Source of the DNA: Gordionus sp. m RMFG-2023
Lineage: Eukaryota; Nematomorpha; Gordioida; Chordodea; Parachordodidae
DNA length: 64,000 bases
Reading direction: 5' to 3'
Assembly (NCBI RefSeq): GCF_954871325.1
Contig: NC_088779.1
Span: 16,556,846 to 16,620,845, forward strand
Part shown: piece after piece, positions 34,590 through 46,189 of the stretch
Numbering within the stretch: the stretch's first letter is position 1
Layout: every line of letters begins with the position of its first letter
Translations under genes and position numbers: made by a program
Notes under the pieces: generated by a model
The model's database searches: none
What the model saw: the letters and a program-made list of their open reading frames with translations, nothing else
Told to the model about the DNA's origin: nothing

Positions 34590-35750
34590 ATCTGTATTAT
34601 TAAAAAAATGCAACTCCGTTTTTTGTTTTTGCTCCTTCATTGCACTCCTAGTGAAGACATCTCCAATATATTATTTTGTTAGTTTTTTTTTACCTTTTGA
34701 AAAATAAATGAATCTAAAATTAATAATTGTTTGTTTTGATTGCCTTAAATAAATTCAGCCATTTAAATATTTTTAAAAATTTAGATTTCAAAATTAAATA
34801 ATAAAATTTCTTATATTTATATATTTTTCCGACTATTTATATAAAATAAATGGTAAGATCTATTTTTAAATTTTTTAACTTTTTGATCCATTCCATGAAA
34901 AAAACTTTGAAAGGAAAAAGTAATTGTTAATTTAAATTTAAAAAAAATTTAGTTCAAAATTCAATAATAATTTTTCTTATATTTTATTGGAATATGTTAA
35001 CGTCAATATGTTTTTTCCGGTAAACTGTTATTTTTTCAACTTCAAATCATGCTATATTTTTATAAAATAATTATTTTCACTTTATATATAAAAAATGTTT
35101 TTTTTAAAAAATTATGAATTATATTTGTTATTATGAAAATTTATTAACTTTTACTTATTTTTCTTTCAAATTATCTAATGATATATTGTATGAATTGGTG
35201 ATGGAGATGAATTCCTCCTTTCCAACTCCTCGCCTGCGCTTATGAAAGACAAAGGTAAAAGTATATATATTTATATTTTAGATAAGAATCACCCAATTGC
35301 AAATTAATATATAACCCAGTTCAGAATTATATAATATAATTGAGCTGAGTATTATTTTTTTGTCATTAATCAACTCTATTAATTTACTACTAAATTGTAA
35401 ATGTCTTCCAAAAAGAAATTCAAATATCAAAGCTGCATGCATAAATTTCGGTTAAAACGAACCCTCTCTATGCTAAATTAGGTAGTTGGCAGTATAAATG
35501 TAATATAAAACAAAAATAAAAATAGATACTGATATCTATCAATCCAAACTGATCGTGTAAATTATAAGAGCTAGGATATCAAAAGATTAAAATATATTTT
35601 TGAAAGTTCGGTTCAGATTCGGTTTACAAATTTTTTAAATGTTTAAGTTCCTTTTAAATTCTCTTAATAATATTATTTAATACGAATAAATAATTTGTAT
35701 CAAGTTTAGTTGGCTAATAGCAATAGAAGTTGAGTTAATAGTTAATTATC
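34590..35750. other. AT-rich region with hAT-derived repeat
   Basis: The stretch 35100-35225 aligns with 42920-43040 (shared GATATATTGTAT and flanking TTAAAAAATTATGAA), so it is another part of the hAT-MITE family. Its right side, CCTCGCCTGCGCTTATG at 35226, may be a terminus. Confidence 0.4.
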
Positions 35751-35755
35751 TAACA

Positions 35756-35800
35756 TATGCGTAGCTGGATTCTCTGAGGGGCAGGGGGGGGGTAGTAAAT
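35756..35800 (+). repeat. Possible hAT left end with G9 tract
   Basis: CATATGCGTAGCTGGATTCT then GAGGGGCAGGGGGGGG resembles the TGGCGTA..CAGGAT...polyG ends elsewhere in the window. No right end was found. Confidence 0.3.
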
Positions 35801-36039
35801 TTCTCTTCTGTCCGCTTTTTCACGGGCTTCGGCCAGGTTTCTTTAGCCTGAATATAGCTGGAAAATATTTTTATAGGATAGGACATTTATTTTAATAAAA
35901 ACAACTTATTATCATTATTTAAAATGTACGAAATTGAATTCCAAAAGATGGCATCAAAAACTAATTCATGTCTGGAACAAATATGAAATATATTTATTAG
36001 TTTGTATAAAATATAATAAAATCCATATATAAAATTTTT

Positions 36040-36300
36040 TCTATGAACGATATTCTCTATAAAAGAATTCGTTTTAAAATTATTCTCCATAAACCGCATT
36101 CTCTATAAAACCATTCTCTTTAAAATTATCCTCTATGAAAGACATTTTGTAAAATATTTTTCTCTATAAACGACATTCTCTATAAAATCATTCTCTATAA
36201 ATGTCATTCTCTATATAAAATCTTCTCCGTAAACTATATTCTCTATAAAATGATTTCTATAAATCATTCTCTATAATTGTTTTCTCTATAAATTTAACGA
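36040..36300 (-). repeat. TTTATAGAGAAT array, reverse orientation
   Basis: On the plus strand the motif reads ATTCTCTATAAA, repeated about a dozen times with spacers such as ACGACATT and TCATT. It mirrors 32640-32875. Confidence 0.75.
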
Positions 36301-36329
36301 AAAGTGCCATTCTAAAAAGGAAAAAGTTC

Positions 36330-36850
36330 GATCAAATATGAAAAGTGTCAATCAAAAAAGGAAAAATCCCATTCAAAATAGAAAAATCGTCTTTTTTTTA
36401 AAAATTAATTTTTATGATCAAGAAATATAATTTTTCTAAAATTTTTGGTTATCTTTAAGTCATTTTTTTCTCATCTTTTGTCAATTTTCCTAATTTTTTT
36501 CTTCTCATTTTTAATTTTTTTTGTCTTTTTAAAAGATAATTTCTTTTTTTCCTATCAATTTTCTTTAATTCTTTATTTTATGTCATTTTATTCTTTTTCT
36601 CTAATTTCATCTTCTAATTATTTAATTTTTTATGATATTTTTCTTAACTATATTTAAATTTCACTTAATTTTTATTCTTTTTGGCAATAAAATTTTTAAA
36701 AATTTATATTTTTGATTCCACGTCTTTATAGAGAAACCATAATAGAGAATTTTTATCTGGCCTTTTCCTTATTTGATTGACACTTTTCCTTTTTGATTAA
36801 TCCTTGTTGTTAAGAACTTTTTCTAAGCATTTGGTACATTACCTCTTTTT
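36330..36850. repeat. Inverted repeat with GACACTTTTCCTTTTT arms
   Basis: GAAAAGTGTCAATCAAAAAA at about 36341 and TTTGATTGACACTTTTCC at about 36773 are inverted complements. Between them is pyrimidine-rich AT sequence. The right arm with TAAGAACTTTTTCTAAGCAT and TTTGGTAC recurs at 59500-59650. An open plus-strand frame at 36445-36657 is Phe/Ser/Leu-rich low-complexity translation, not a gene. Confidence 0.6.
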
Positions 36851-36859
36851 TGATCTCTT

Positions 36860-37600
36860 TTAATGATAGCCACTTTTTCTTCTATTAAAATTTTTTTTTG
36901 GAGAGAAACCCTTCATTATCCATATTTATATTATTCATTTTATAAAAAAAATAGCTTATAAATTTCTTGCTGGTTTCTCTAACTTATGGTCATAAGTGCA
37001 AAGGAAATATTTCGAGTTTAATTTTAACCCCGATTAATTTAATCTCTCTTCATAAAAATGCGCTTTATACAATTAAAAATAAATTTGCTATCACGTAAAT
37101 ATAAATTAGTCATTCTAAATTTACATAAATATAATATGCTAAATATATAAAGGCATATTAATTCGATTAGATTTAAAATTGAAAGACCCCGAATTTTTTT
37201 TTTCACACTTGCTCAAGAATTAAAAAATAAAGGCTTGATATTATTACTGATTTTTCAGATTTTTTTATAAAAATCTAAGATGAAGTTACTTAGCAAAAAA
37301 AAATTTATTTTCTCAGAATTTTTTTTTTAATTTCTCATAAGAAAATCTAAATTACCAGAAACTTTTGATATTTAAAAAATTTTTTACAAAAATAATATTG
37401 TTCTTTCCTTATTGATAATTAGTAATCTCGGTTAAATACATTTTTGCTATAAATTTATAAGTATTCAAGAAATCTTAAAGATAAGCCGAATATAACGAAA
37501 GCGACAGAAATTGCCACACATTTAACTCAAGTATAAAATATTTTATGAAAATATGAACTATTTACTTTGTAACAACAAACTAGGCAAATAAATTTGAAAG
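36860..37600. other. AT-rich spacer
   Basis: Nothing recognised. Confidence 0.4.
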
Positions 37601-37609
37601 TGAACTCAT

Positions 37610-37945
37610 GCATTTATTAACTGATAGCAAAGGTGGAAAAAACCAAATTATCGCAACTTTTCAGATTATTGAAAAGGTACTTAAACTGGATTATAAAATT
37701 AAATTTAAATCGTAGTTGATGCTTGAAGATGCCTATATTTATATCAGTAAAAGAACTAAGGGAAAAATTAGAAAATCTTTAACAAATATGGGTAAATAAT
37801 ATATCACCTAGTATAATATTTATTTTAGTTAAATGGACTCTGAATCCAATGGAATATTTTCTTGAAAAATTACGAAAAGATTTATATTTTTCTCAAAATG
37901 GGGAAAATGAGCTTGTTAGGACATTGATAACCCGGCGGGAGGTTT
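37610..37945 (+). pseudogene. Tc1/IS630-like transposase 3' relic
   Basis: Plus-strand reading gives LEDAYIYISKRTKG, at the place where relatives have MDNASIHxS with the second catalytic Asp. After stops it gives LNPMEYFLEKLRKDLYFS, which fits the LxPIExFFxxLKxxL motif holding the catalytic Glu. The trailing NGENELVRTLI also fits the family tail. Short and stop-laden, so identification rests on the second motif. Confidence 0.45.
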
Positions 37946-38284
37946 ATATAATATATCTGTCGTAATTTTGAAAGGGATCAGAACTATCCAGGATCATCAC
38001 GGGTTTTAAAGGGATAAATAAAAAATTAGGGTTTTAAGTTAAGGAATGATAATATGGTATTATCACGTTTTAATCGTGATAAAGAGTAATCTTATTTTAA
38101 AAAGCGTTTTACGCGCGTTTCGCTTCTTTTCTTTTCATTTCTTTTTAATTTTATTGTTATTTATTAATTTTCAATGTTGTTTTTTTTTGGCCTTATGAAA
38201 TAAGATATGTCTAATATATATATCAATCGATAGCTAATCAAAAGATCTATTCAACTGGAGGTCAATCTCTCCCCCTTAATGGGT

Positions 38285-38970
38285 GAGTCTAGTCTGGAGG
38301 ATCAGGAATATTTTTATCAAAATAAAATATCGATATGGGTATCAAATAATAGCTAATTGTAATATCTTTTGACGAAAAGTCTCCAATCTTGGTCTTGGTG
38401 GGTATGACTTGGTCTGGGAGGGGGGGGGGTGTAAAAATTTTGATATGGGTATAAAATAAAAGGTAATTAAAATATTTTTTTATTGTAATAAAAATAGTCA
38501 CTCATAGAGAGCGTGTCTAGGTCTTGGGGGGTGGGGTCAGGAATATTTTTATTAACACAAAATATCAATATGGATATCAAATAAAAGCTAATTTAAATAT
38601 CTTAAGATTGAAAGTATTGATTTTTTGTCTTGATGAGTATAACTTAGCCTGGGAGGGGGGAGATGGAGGGGGGGGGGTGTAAAAAATAATTTTTTGAGAT
38701 GGGCATCAAATATAAGGTAATTAAAATATTTTTTTATTGTAATAATAATAATCACTCATAGAGGGCGGGTGTCTTGGGGGGTCAGGAATATTTTTATCAA
38801 CACAAAATATCGATATGGGTATCAAATAAAAGCTAATTTAAATATCTTTAGATTAAAAATATTCATTTTTTGACTTGATGGGTATGACTTGGTAGGGGGG
38901 GGGGGTAAATGGAAGGGGTGGGTGTAAAAAATAATTTATTTTGATATGGGTATCAAATAAAAGGTAATTT
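38285..38970 (+). repeat. Three tandem ~200-255-bp units with ATGGGTATCAAAT core
   Basis: Unit starts are near 38285, 38514 and 38770. Each unit has, in order, TCTTGGGGGGTCAGGAATAT, GATATGGGTATCAAATAA with GCTAATT, a GGTATGACTTGG block with a G-rich tract, a second GGTATCAAATAAAAGGTAAT and, in the first two units, a CACTCATAGAG boundary. A related single unit and its inverted relatives lie at 60.1-61.35 kb. The upstream context GGATCATCACGGG also recurs (37990 and 60101). There is no coding capacity. Confidence 0.85.
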
Positions 38971-38979
38971 AACTGGCCA

Positions 38980-41900
38980 TCTATACAAAATTTTAGCCCG
39001 AGTTTGGTTCGGGCTCTAAACTAGACATAAATTTGGTGTAGAAAATAAATTTTTATTATATATAGGCAAAATATAGATAAAAATACAAAGCAGTTATGTA
39101 TCAATTTAAAAAAATTTTATTTCGACATATTTCTTTAAATTAACAATATCCAATATAATAATTTTTACGTTGACTTGTTCACTTTTATTTTCATCTAATT
39201 AATAATCTTTGAGAATAAGAAAGATTAAAAATAAATGGCGTAAATGAATTTATTGTTTAAACTTTATTAACACTCCAATAGGAATCTTCGAGAATAAATT
39301 AAAAAATTTTAAAAAGGCGTAAATGAATTAAGTTGTTTAAAATTTATTAACACTTCACTTAATTAGAAATTTGAAAATATTATAAAATCTCAATTAAATT
39401 ATTAATATTTGTATTTACAATTATACAGATATCTTAATATATGATTTTAAATATTACACTTTTGAAAATTTTATAACGGGTTCGGTTCGGGTTCAGATTT
39501 TTTTTCAAAAACCCGGGTTTTCTTCTCCGCGTTCTGGATTGGTTCGAATCCTGTGTATATCAACATTATTAGAAATAAAGAATCGAATGTCCTAAAATAA
39601 ATGAGTATTAAAAATAAAAAGAATATACTTTTAAATAATACAATTATAATATTATCAATTCTCCTTAGTCAAATTATATCAAAGAAAAAAAAAGAAATTA
39701 TGATAATTGATCACGAGATCAAAAATTATACTATTCGATGAAAATTAAAAAATCTTAATTTATAATATATAAATTCATATAAAATTATAATTTCAAACCT
39801 TCGTCTCCTGATAGAAGTTTAAGGCTTCTTTTCTCCTATCTTAGGTTTAAGGAGTAAAATATGGTGGCACATTGATTCAGTAGATTATTTTTTAGAGAGA
39901 ACCTAAGAATTAGAGAGTCAGCTATTTGTGGGATTCCTCAATATTTTTTAAGGCTTGGGCACTAGCCCTTTAAGTAAATCATGAAATTTTATAAGGCAGC
40001 AGTTAAATTGAAATTAGTTTTCGACTTCATAAGGTTTAAAGAGAGATCAAAGTCGGGATATATTGTAATGATAAGGTCGACATCTGTGGAGACTAAAGAA
40101 TCGATACAGATTGTGATATTAAGTGCCCTTGATATATTTATCTTTTTAAGCAGGGCGTTAACTGAAAGGAAGGGCTATAATTGATTATTACTTGTTATTT
40201 GTTATTGGTGATATTGAATAGTAATAATACTGACCAATTGGATAAAGTGTCTTAGCTTAGCGTCGATGTTATTCTAAAAAATAACAAAAAGATAGCCATC
40301 GGATAAATTTCGAGGTATTGTAATATTTCTTGGCTAAAATACTGATTAAGCGTTTTTTTCAAATCGGAGAAATTAAGGTTTTTAATAAAAATAGTAATAT
40401 AATTTATATACAATAATAATTAGGTCATATTTCTAATATAATCAAATAACACCATGAGGACTTTAGTAAATAATGTAAAACAACCAGAAATATGTGATGT
40501 TTTGTTAAGGTAAAATATTTCAAATATATTTTTAAAAAAGGTAGCAATAGTGTCTAAAGAAATAAGAGTACAATTCTAGCCTTTGAAAAAGGCTATATCT
40601 ACATATTTGTTGATATTTGAATTTATAAATTTTTATTATTTTTTTTTGTTTTTCGGGAAGCTTTATTTATTTCAATCTTTTACTTAAAGATTTAACCTAA
40701 ATATATTTTAAAAAACCTCAAAAATTAAAAATTTCCGTAACTTTATAAAATTATAAAACATGATCAAAATTTCCTTTAAAATTTTAATTAAGTTTTATAT
40801 TTGAAATTTATAATTCTTACCAAAATATCCCTTTAATTTGCGAGGCCGTAAGAAAATGCCGAATCTTCGTAACTTTTTATCGATTCGGAAAATTTTAAAT
40901 ACTTCCCATTGATTAATATAACTGTAAATTTCTTAAAAATATAAATTAATAGTAGTTACTCGTAAATTTACATATTTATTAATTTTAAGCTAAAATTTAT
41001 TAAAAATATAAATTACTAGTAGTTACTAGTAAAAAAAATTTACATATTTATTAATTATAAGCTAAAATTTATTAAATTTATTAATTTCTAGAATTTTACA
41101 AAATTAATAATTTCGTAATTTCAAAGAAAAATGAACTAGACCAATATTTAATTTTTACATTAAAAATAGATTTTTAGTTAAAATTAATAAATTATATTTT
41201 TAATATTTAGGCCACATCTTAAAGTGATATTTTATTTTGAAAGTCAAAATTTTATTTTTCAAAATTAATATTATTGAAATTTACGAAATCGAGTTTAAAC
41301 GCATAATATAAATGTGAAAATCACTTTTTTTAATTTTTGACTTTGAACCCATCCTTTTTAAATATTTAGATATTAAAATTAACTTTTATTTTTTAATTGA
41401 TCAATTTAAAACCAAACATATGCAATTGAAAATGCTTTTAAACTGTGAAATCAATTCTTATTTCTTATAATTAAGCAAATACGCACTTCAATTCTGGACA
41501 AATGAATCAATGAAAATTTATTTTTTTAATTTTTTGAGTCCCATGTTTTATATATGGTGATAAATCTTTATAGAATAACAAATAATCCAGATCCTCCTAA
41601 TATCAATCATTTTTACATTGACGGTGATTTTTAAATGTAAAAATTTGATTTCAATATTAAATTTTGGCATGTAATGCCTACTGCCTCTCCTATTTATTTC
41701 AGACAGTTTCACCATATATTTATCAATTTCTTTAATTTAATATGGAAAATCTTAATAGAAAACTATTATAAATTAAAATGGTTAAAAATCATTACAAAAT
41801 TTTCTGAATCGAAGTCATATACCCCATAGAGTCATTTTTACTTAGCTTTTTAGACCTTAGTCACTAGTCTTTGAATATTTATAAAAATTTATTTCATTGG

Positions 41901-42330
41901 TTATTAATTAGTGATTTTTCTTTGCTCCATTTTATTTATAAAATTTGATTTTCATTAATAAAAATATAGCTTGATGATTTTTCATACCTGAAGGCCAGCT
42001 ACGAAACAACATTCAAAATATCGTTGGAAGATGATATAAATCAACAAATTAAAAATATTTTATGGAAGAAATTACTAATATCATTATCTAAATTGAAGCC
42101 TAATTTGCTTTAAACGTCATTTAATGTTAATCAACGTATCCTTCTATTCAATAAATTATATTTATTATTATATATAATATGTATATCTATAATTTATATT
42201 AACTCGCTCCATATATATTAGGCCATAACAATTTTTTATTTCATACATTTTAAAATTTCAATAAAAAAAATGATACTACAATTTATAAACTAAATGTGTT
42301 AAATTTATTTGAAATTTTATCATTCATTCA
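38980..42330. other. AT-rich region, no recognised gene
   Basis: Includes GGTTCGGTTCGGG-type motifs near 39010 and 39480, possibly the subterminal repeats of a decayed hAT. A G+C-richer patch at 39800-40190 is open in short frames on both strands but matches nothing I know. There is also a tandem duplication at 40934. Confidence 0.35.
40934..41074. repeat. Tandem duplication, ~68-70 bp x 2
   Basis: AAAAATATAAATTAATAGTAG ... TACATATTTATTAATTTTAAG is repeated with a 68-bp offset and a few substitutions. Confidence 0.75.
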
Positions 42331-42334
42331 TCTA

Positions 42335-42445
42335 GTGTTGTTAAACGGCTCGATTTTGATCGACTTCTAAAAATGGGCCGATAAAGATTTTAGACAAAAT
42401 ATTATGTAAGCGTAGAGATTTTGGTCATAGATAACATAATGGTTT
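42335..42445 (+). repeat. Dispersed repeat TTAAACGGCTCGATTTT, copy 1
   Basis: TAGTGTTGTTAAACGGCTCG followed by ATTTT, then AAAAATGGGCC and a GATTTTGGTCA block. The same order occurs at 58240-58345. Family not identified. Confidence 0.65.
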
Positions 42446-42788
42446 GGACCTCTATTTGCCAAATCTCGATAATACTGTTATTTTACTAAAATCTTAATCC
42501 TATTTAAAAAATCGACCCAAATCTGGCCAATAGTCCTTTTAAATTTTATATTTAATTACAAATATTATTTTTATGGTTTATTCATAAATATTCATTTTTC
42601 TTACATTAATTGCTACTGTTTTAATATTATAAAAACATTTCTTTAAAATAAAATTACCAAGTTAGCGATGACAGGAGTTTTTTTGCACTCAATTTTATAT
42701 TGACCGCTATATAAATAATAATAATATTTTAGATTATGTCACAATTACAACTTAATTGTAATAACTGACATACATTATAAGATTACTC

Positions 42789-43111
42789 CATAGGTATCCA
42801 GGATTTTCCTATGGGGGGGGGGGGGTGGCACTAGTCTTTAGATCTACATATTCTTAGAAAATTTATTTGGGGTTTTCAATTCCCTTTTTTTAAAAAATTC
42901 TTTTTTCCTAAGAATTAAATAATAGTCGTTTCTTTAAAAAATTATGAACTATTCTACTTATTATTCTTTCAATTAATAACTGCTTATAGGGATATATTGT
43001 ATATATTTGAGGTGAGGGGGGGGGGCGTGGAAGGAGGAAATTTTTTATCAGCACATTATAAAAAAAGGTATATTTGGAGGGGGGGGGGTATTTTTCTTTG
43101 TTACACCTATG
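42789..43111. mobile_element. hAT-like MITE, 323 bp
   Basis: The ends CATAGGTATCCAGGATT and, inward from the right, CATAGGTGTAACAAAG share CATAGGTRT. The flanks GATTACTC (42781-42788) and GATTATTA (43112-43119) match at 6 of 8. G tracts of 9-13 lie near 42811, 43018 and 43080. The internal sequence matches 35100-35225. No coding capacity. Confidence 0.5.
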
Positions 43112-43119
43112 GATTATTA

Positions 43120-43995
43120 AACAATAACTAAATTTTAGTAAAATTGAAATTAAATATTTTTAGTAACACGTTTCTGAATGTTTCAAAACGTGCAAAACGA
43201 GATCGAAACATACCTTTTTGACCAGAAATGAACATCAACGCAAAAATGCTTCTGTTTCATTACATGGTTAAACTACTTTTGCTTTAACAATAAATTTAAT
43301 GCTTGATAAAATAAACTTGTAGAAAATTTAATAAACACACTTAATAGATTATTCGAATTTATGGATTGTTTCTCATATTGCTAAAATATATATGTAATTA
43401 ATAGGATATTCACTGGAGGTAAACCTCCTTCAAAAACCTATTTTTGCAATATTGAATGAAGAGGGGTATTATAAGAAAAAGATAGAAGTTCTATTGATAC
43501 TGATATAACTTAAGAACTTAAACTATATTAAATGGCATTCCACATAAGTGCAATAAATTATTTATTTTATGTTTGGAAGGATACATCTATTAACCTGTAT
43601 TTATTTTTTCTCCATTTAAGAAAATATTGGAAATGACATAAGAATAATTTTTGTGAAATAAGATGTTCTTTACTAGATAAAATAACCTTTAGATATATTT
43701 TCAACTTCTTTTATTATTAAAGAGTATAAAGAAATAGGAATTAATATAAAATATTTAGAATTAGATCGAGTTGTGTTTTACACAAAATTAAAATAAAAAT
43801 GCGAAAATTTTGCAAAATATAATTTATGACCCTACAGTTTTTTTTCTATAAATAAGTAGACATCGTGCTCTATGACCGAATTCTCGTTCTTTCAAAATTT
43901 TTCTACCATAAATGATAACATATAATATTTAGGATTTCAAACAAATCTGATTTTAAAAGGCATATAATTAACAAAAAATTTAGAGTATACCTTAC
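43120..43995. other. AT-rich spacer
   Basis: Nothing recognised. Confidence 0.4.
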
Positions 43996-44003
43996 ACTAA
44001 TGA

Positions 44004-45123
44004 CAGGCGCTTAACCAATCTGGGGGAAAGAGGGAAATCCCCTCCCCCCCCATCGCAAATTTGATTGTTTTCATAAATATCATTTTAAGCTAAAAATTTT
44101 ACTCCCTCCCCCCCCCCCCCCAAATCAAAATTTTACAAATATTTGAATATCAATTTTCCAACATAAAACTTATTTTTTATAAAAAAAATTTTCTCAAATT
44201 TCCTTTCCTTGTGAGTAAATTAACATTATTCAAAAATATTAATAAAAAATGGAGAAATTTTAGTCAAAGACAAAGATATTGAAATCAAACGGGATATAAT
44301 TTATTATTAAATATATTTATTATATGAAATTCAAAATTATTAGTTAGTGAGTTAGAATTAATAAGTATTTTTAATAATATTTTAATTATTAATTAATATC
44401 TAATTTTATATTTTTCATTTTTCTTTATAACAGAAGATACACAAAATTTAAATATGTCTGAGCATGTTGGCTCAATTTCCCGATATTTTGAAGTTATTTT
44501 ATATTCTTGCATGTTTGCCTATTACAACATGTACGAATGAAAGGACATTTTCAAACTTGAGAAGGCAGAAGACATTTTTACCAAGTACTACTTCAGAATC
44601 TCGGCTAAATGGATTAGCAATGTTAAATATTCAGAGATTTAGTTCCAACGACGAACGAAATTCTAGATGAATTGGCAACATCCACATGAAAATTAAAAAT
44701 TACATTATAGTTTTAGTGTTTAATAAACTTTTTGATAATATTGTATTTGATAGAAGTTATAAAAACTTGCTTTTTAAATTATTTCTATCAATATTTTATA
44801 CACTGTGCACAATAAAAAAAATTTATTCTACTTATATTGTATGAGAATTTAAGCTGAGGCTAGTTTTTAAAGCAAATTTTAAAATAAAATGACATTAAAC
44901 TTTATTTCAACTTTACATTTAAAAAAACTTTATTAAATATAACATACCTAACTTAAAATAATTAAAAAAATAGACTTGTAATATCGATTGAACAAATTAG
45001 TATATAAAAGTTAAAAATAGATATATAATTATTATTAAATTATGAATAATTTAATAGAATAGCTAAAACATACAAAAAATTCACCCCCCCCCCCCCTAAA
45101 AGAAAATCCTGAATACGCCACTG
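44004..45123 (+). mobile_element. hAT element, 1.1 kb, intact TSD, internally deleted
   Basis: It begins CAGGCGCTTAACCAATCTGG and ends CCTGAATACGCCACTG. Both sides carry ACTAATGA (43996-44003 and 45124-45131). C/G homopolymers sit near both ends (about 44042, 44109 and 45083). A C-terminal transposase piece remains at 44464-44670. The two ends share only the general CAG...GCG layout, so the boundaries rest on the exact TSD. Confidence 0.85.
44464..44670 (+). pseudogene. hAT C-terminal dimerisation domain relic
   Basis: The open frame reads LKLFYILACLPITTCTNERT, then FSNLRRQKTFLPSTTSESRL and NGLAMLNIQR. This is the hAT dimerisation domain of the ZMYM/52-kDa-repressor-like group, whose members read PITTCxxERxFSxLRRxKTxLRSTMxxxRLxGLALLxIHR. 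The domain is complete and unbroken to its stop, but the catalytic part is absent. It lies inside the 1.1-kb TSD-flanked element. Confidence 0.85.
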
Positions 45124-45131
45124 ACTAATGA

Positions 45132-45965
45132 AAATATACTTTTAATCCACAAAAAATGATAAAATCTTATGTTATTTTTAATCATCTATAGAATCTGTTG
45201 CACAGTGCTAAATTCTTATTTTCTGATTAAATATAATTTTTATTCAAGTCAATGATTCCTCTCATATCGAATCATCAATAAGTAAATTTGATCTGCTATT
45301 GATATGCACAATCTACTCTGTGGCCTTTTAACTCTCTTATTTTAAATTTAATTTATAAGGTTTAAAAGCTAGTTTATAGATGGGTTACCATTATTTTGAT
45401 CATCACACGAATTTGAAAGAAAAAATTGTGAATCGAGAGAAAATATTAAGTGTTTTCGATCAGTGGAAAAAGAGATTGTTAGCTCATGGATTATTTTTCA
45501 TATCAAATTTTGTCATTTTCGATCTAAATTTTATAAAAAAACGAAATTGAATATTTTCAATTTTATATATTCTTTAATAAATATGAAATCTCATTTAAAA
45601 AGCGAGTGATGTTTTAGAGTTATAAAGATTTCAAAAAGCAACGTTTTTTGGGTTACTTACCCGGTATTTATAATGTTTTATTATAAAAGTATTTTTTTTA
45701 GTCTGGAACTGATATTTATATTTTAAATTTGAATAAATCATTTACGATTATTAAAAGAAATCATAATTGCGGCTGCAATATTTTATTTATATTAAATAAA
45801 AATTTGGCATATTTTTTAAGTAGCTACTTAAGATGCGATGCTATATTTATATCATATAACCCGTTTATTTGAGAAAATAGCTATTCGGTAGGCATTCTAC
45901 TTTATTTGGGAAAGTAGTAGTATCAATAGCGCGTTATTTTTTTTCAAATTAATGTCAGCTTTGAA
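45132..45965. other. AT-rich spacer
   Basis: Nothing recognised. Confidence 0.4.
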
Positions 45966-45967
45966 AA

Positions 45968-46189
45968 GAAGCAACGGTTATACTTTTTATTCAATTTTAA
46001 TATATCTTTTAATATATATTAATATTATAAAGTTTTGTTGTTTTAAATTATATCTGTTTTATTGATTTTGTTTGATAAGAAGCAACGGTTGTACTTTATA
46101 TTCAATTTTAATATATCTTTTAATATATATTAATATTATAAAGTTTTGTTGTTTTAAATTATATCTATTTTATTGATTTTGCTTATAAA
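45968..46189. repeat. Tandem duplication, 111 bp x 2
   Basis: GAAGCAACGGTTATACTTT... and GAAGCAACGGTTGTACTTT... begin 111 bp apart and stay nearly identical through TTTTATTGATTTTG. Recent local duplication. Confidence 0.85.

Noticed and set aside
35764-36300. Complete hAT element starting at CATATGCGTAGC
   Set aside because: No right end or second copy of TTATCTAA was found; kept only as a possible left terminus.
36445-36657. 70-codon frame, Phe/Ser/Leu rich
   Set aside because: Translation of a TTTTC/ATTT low-complexity tract inside an inverted repeat; no family features.
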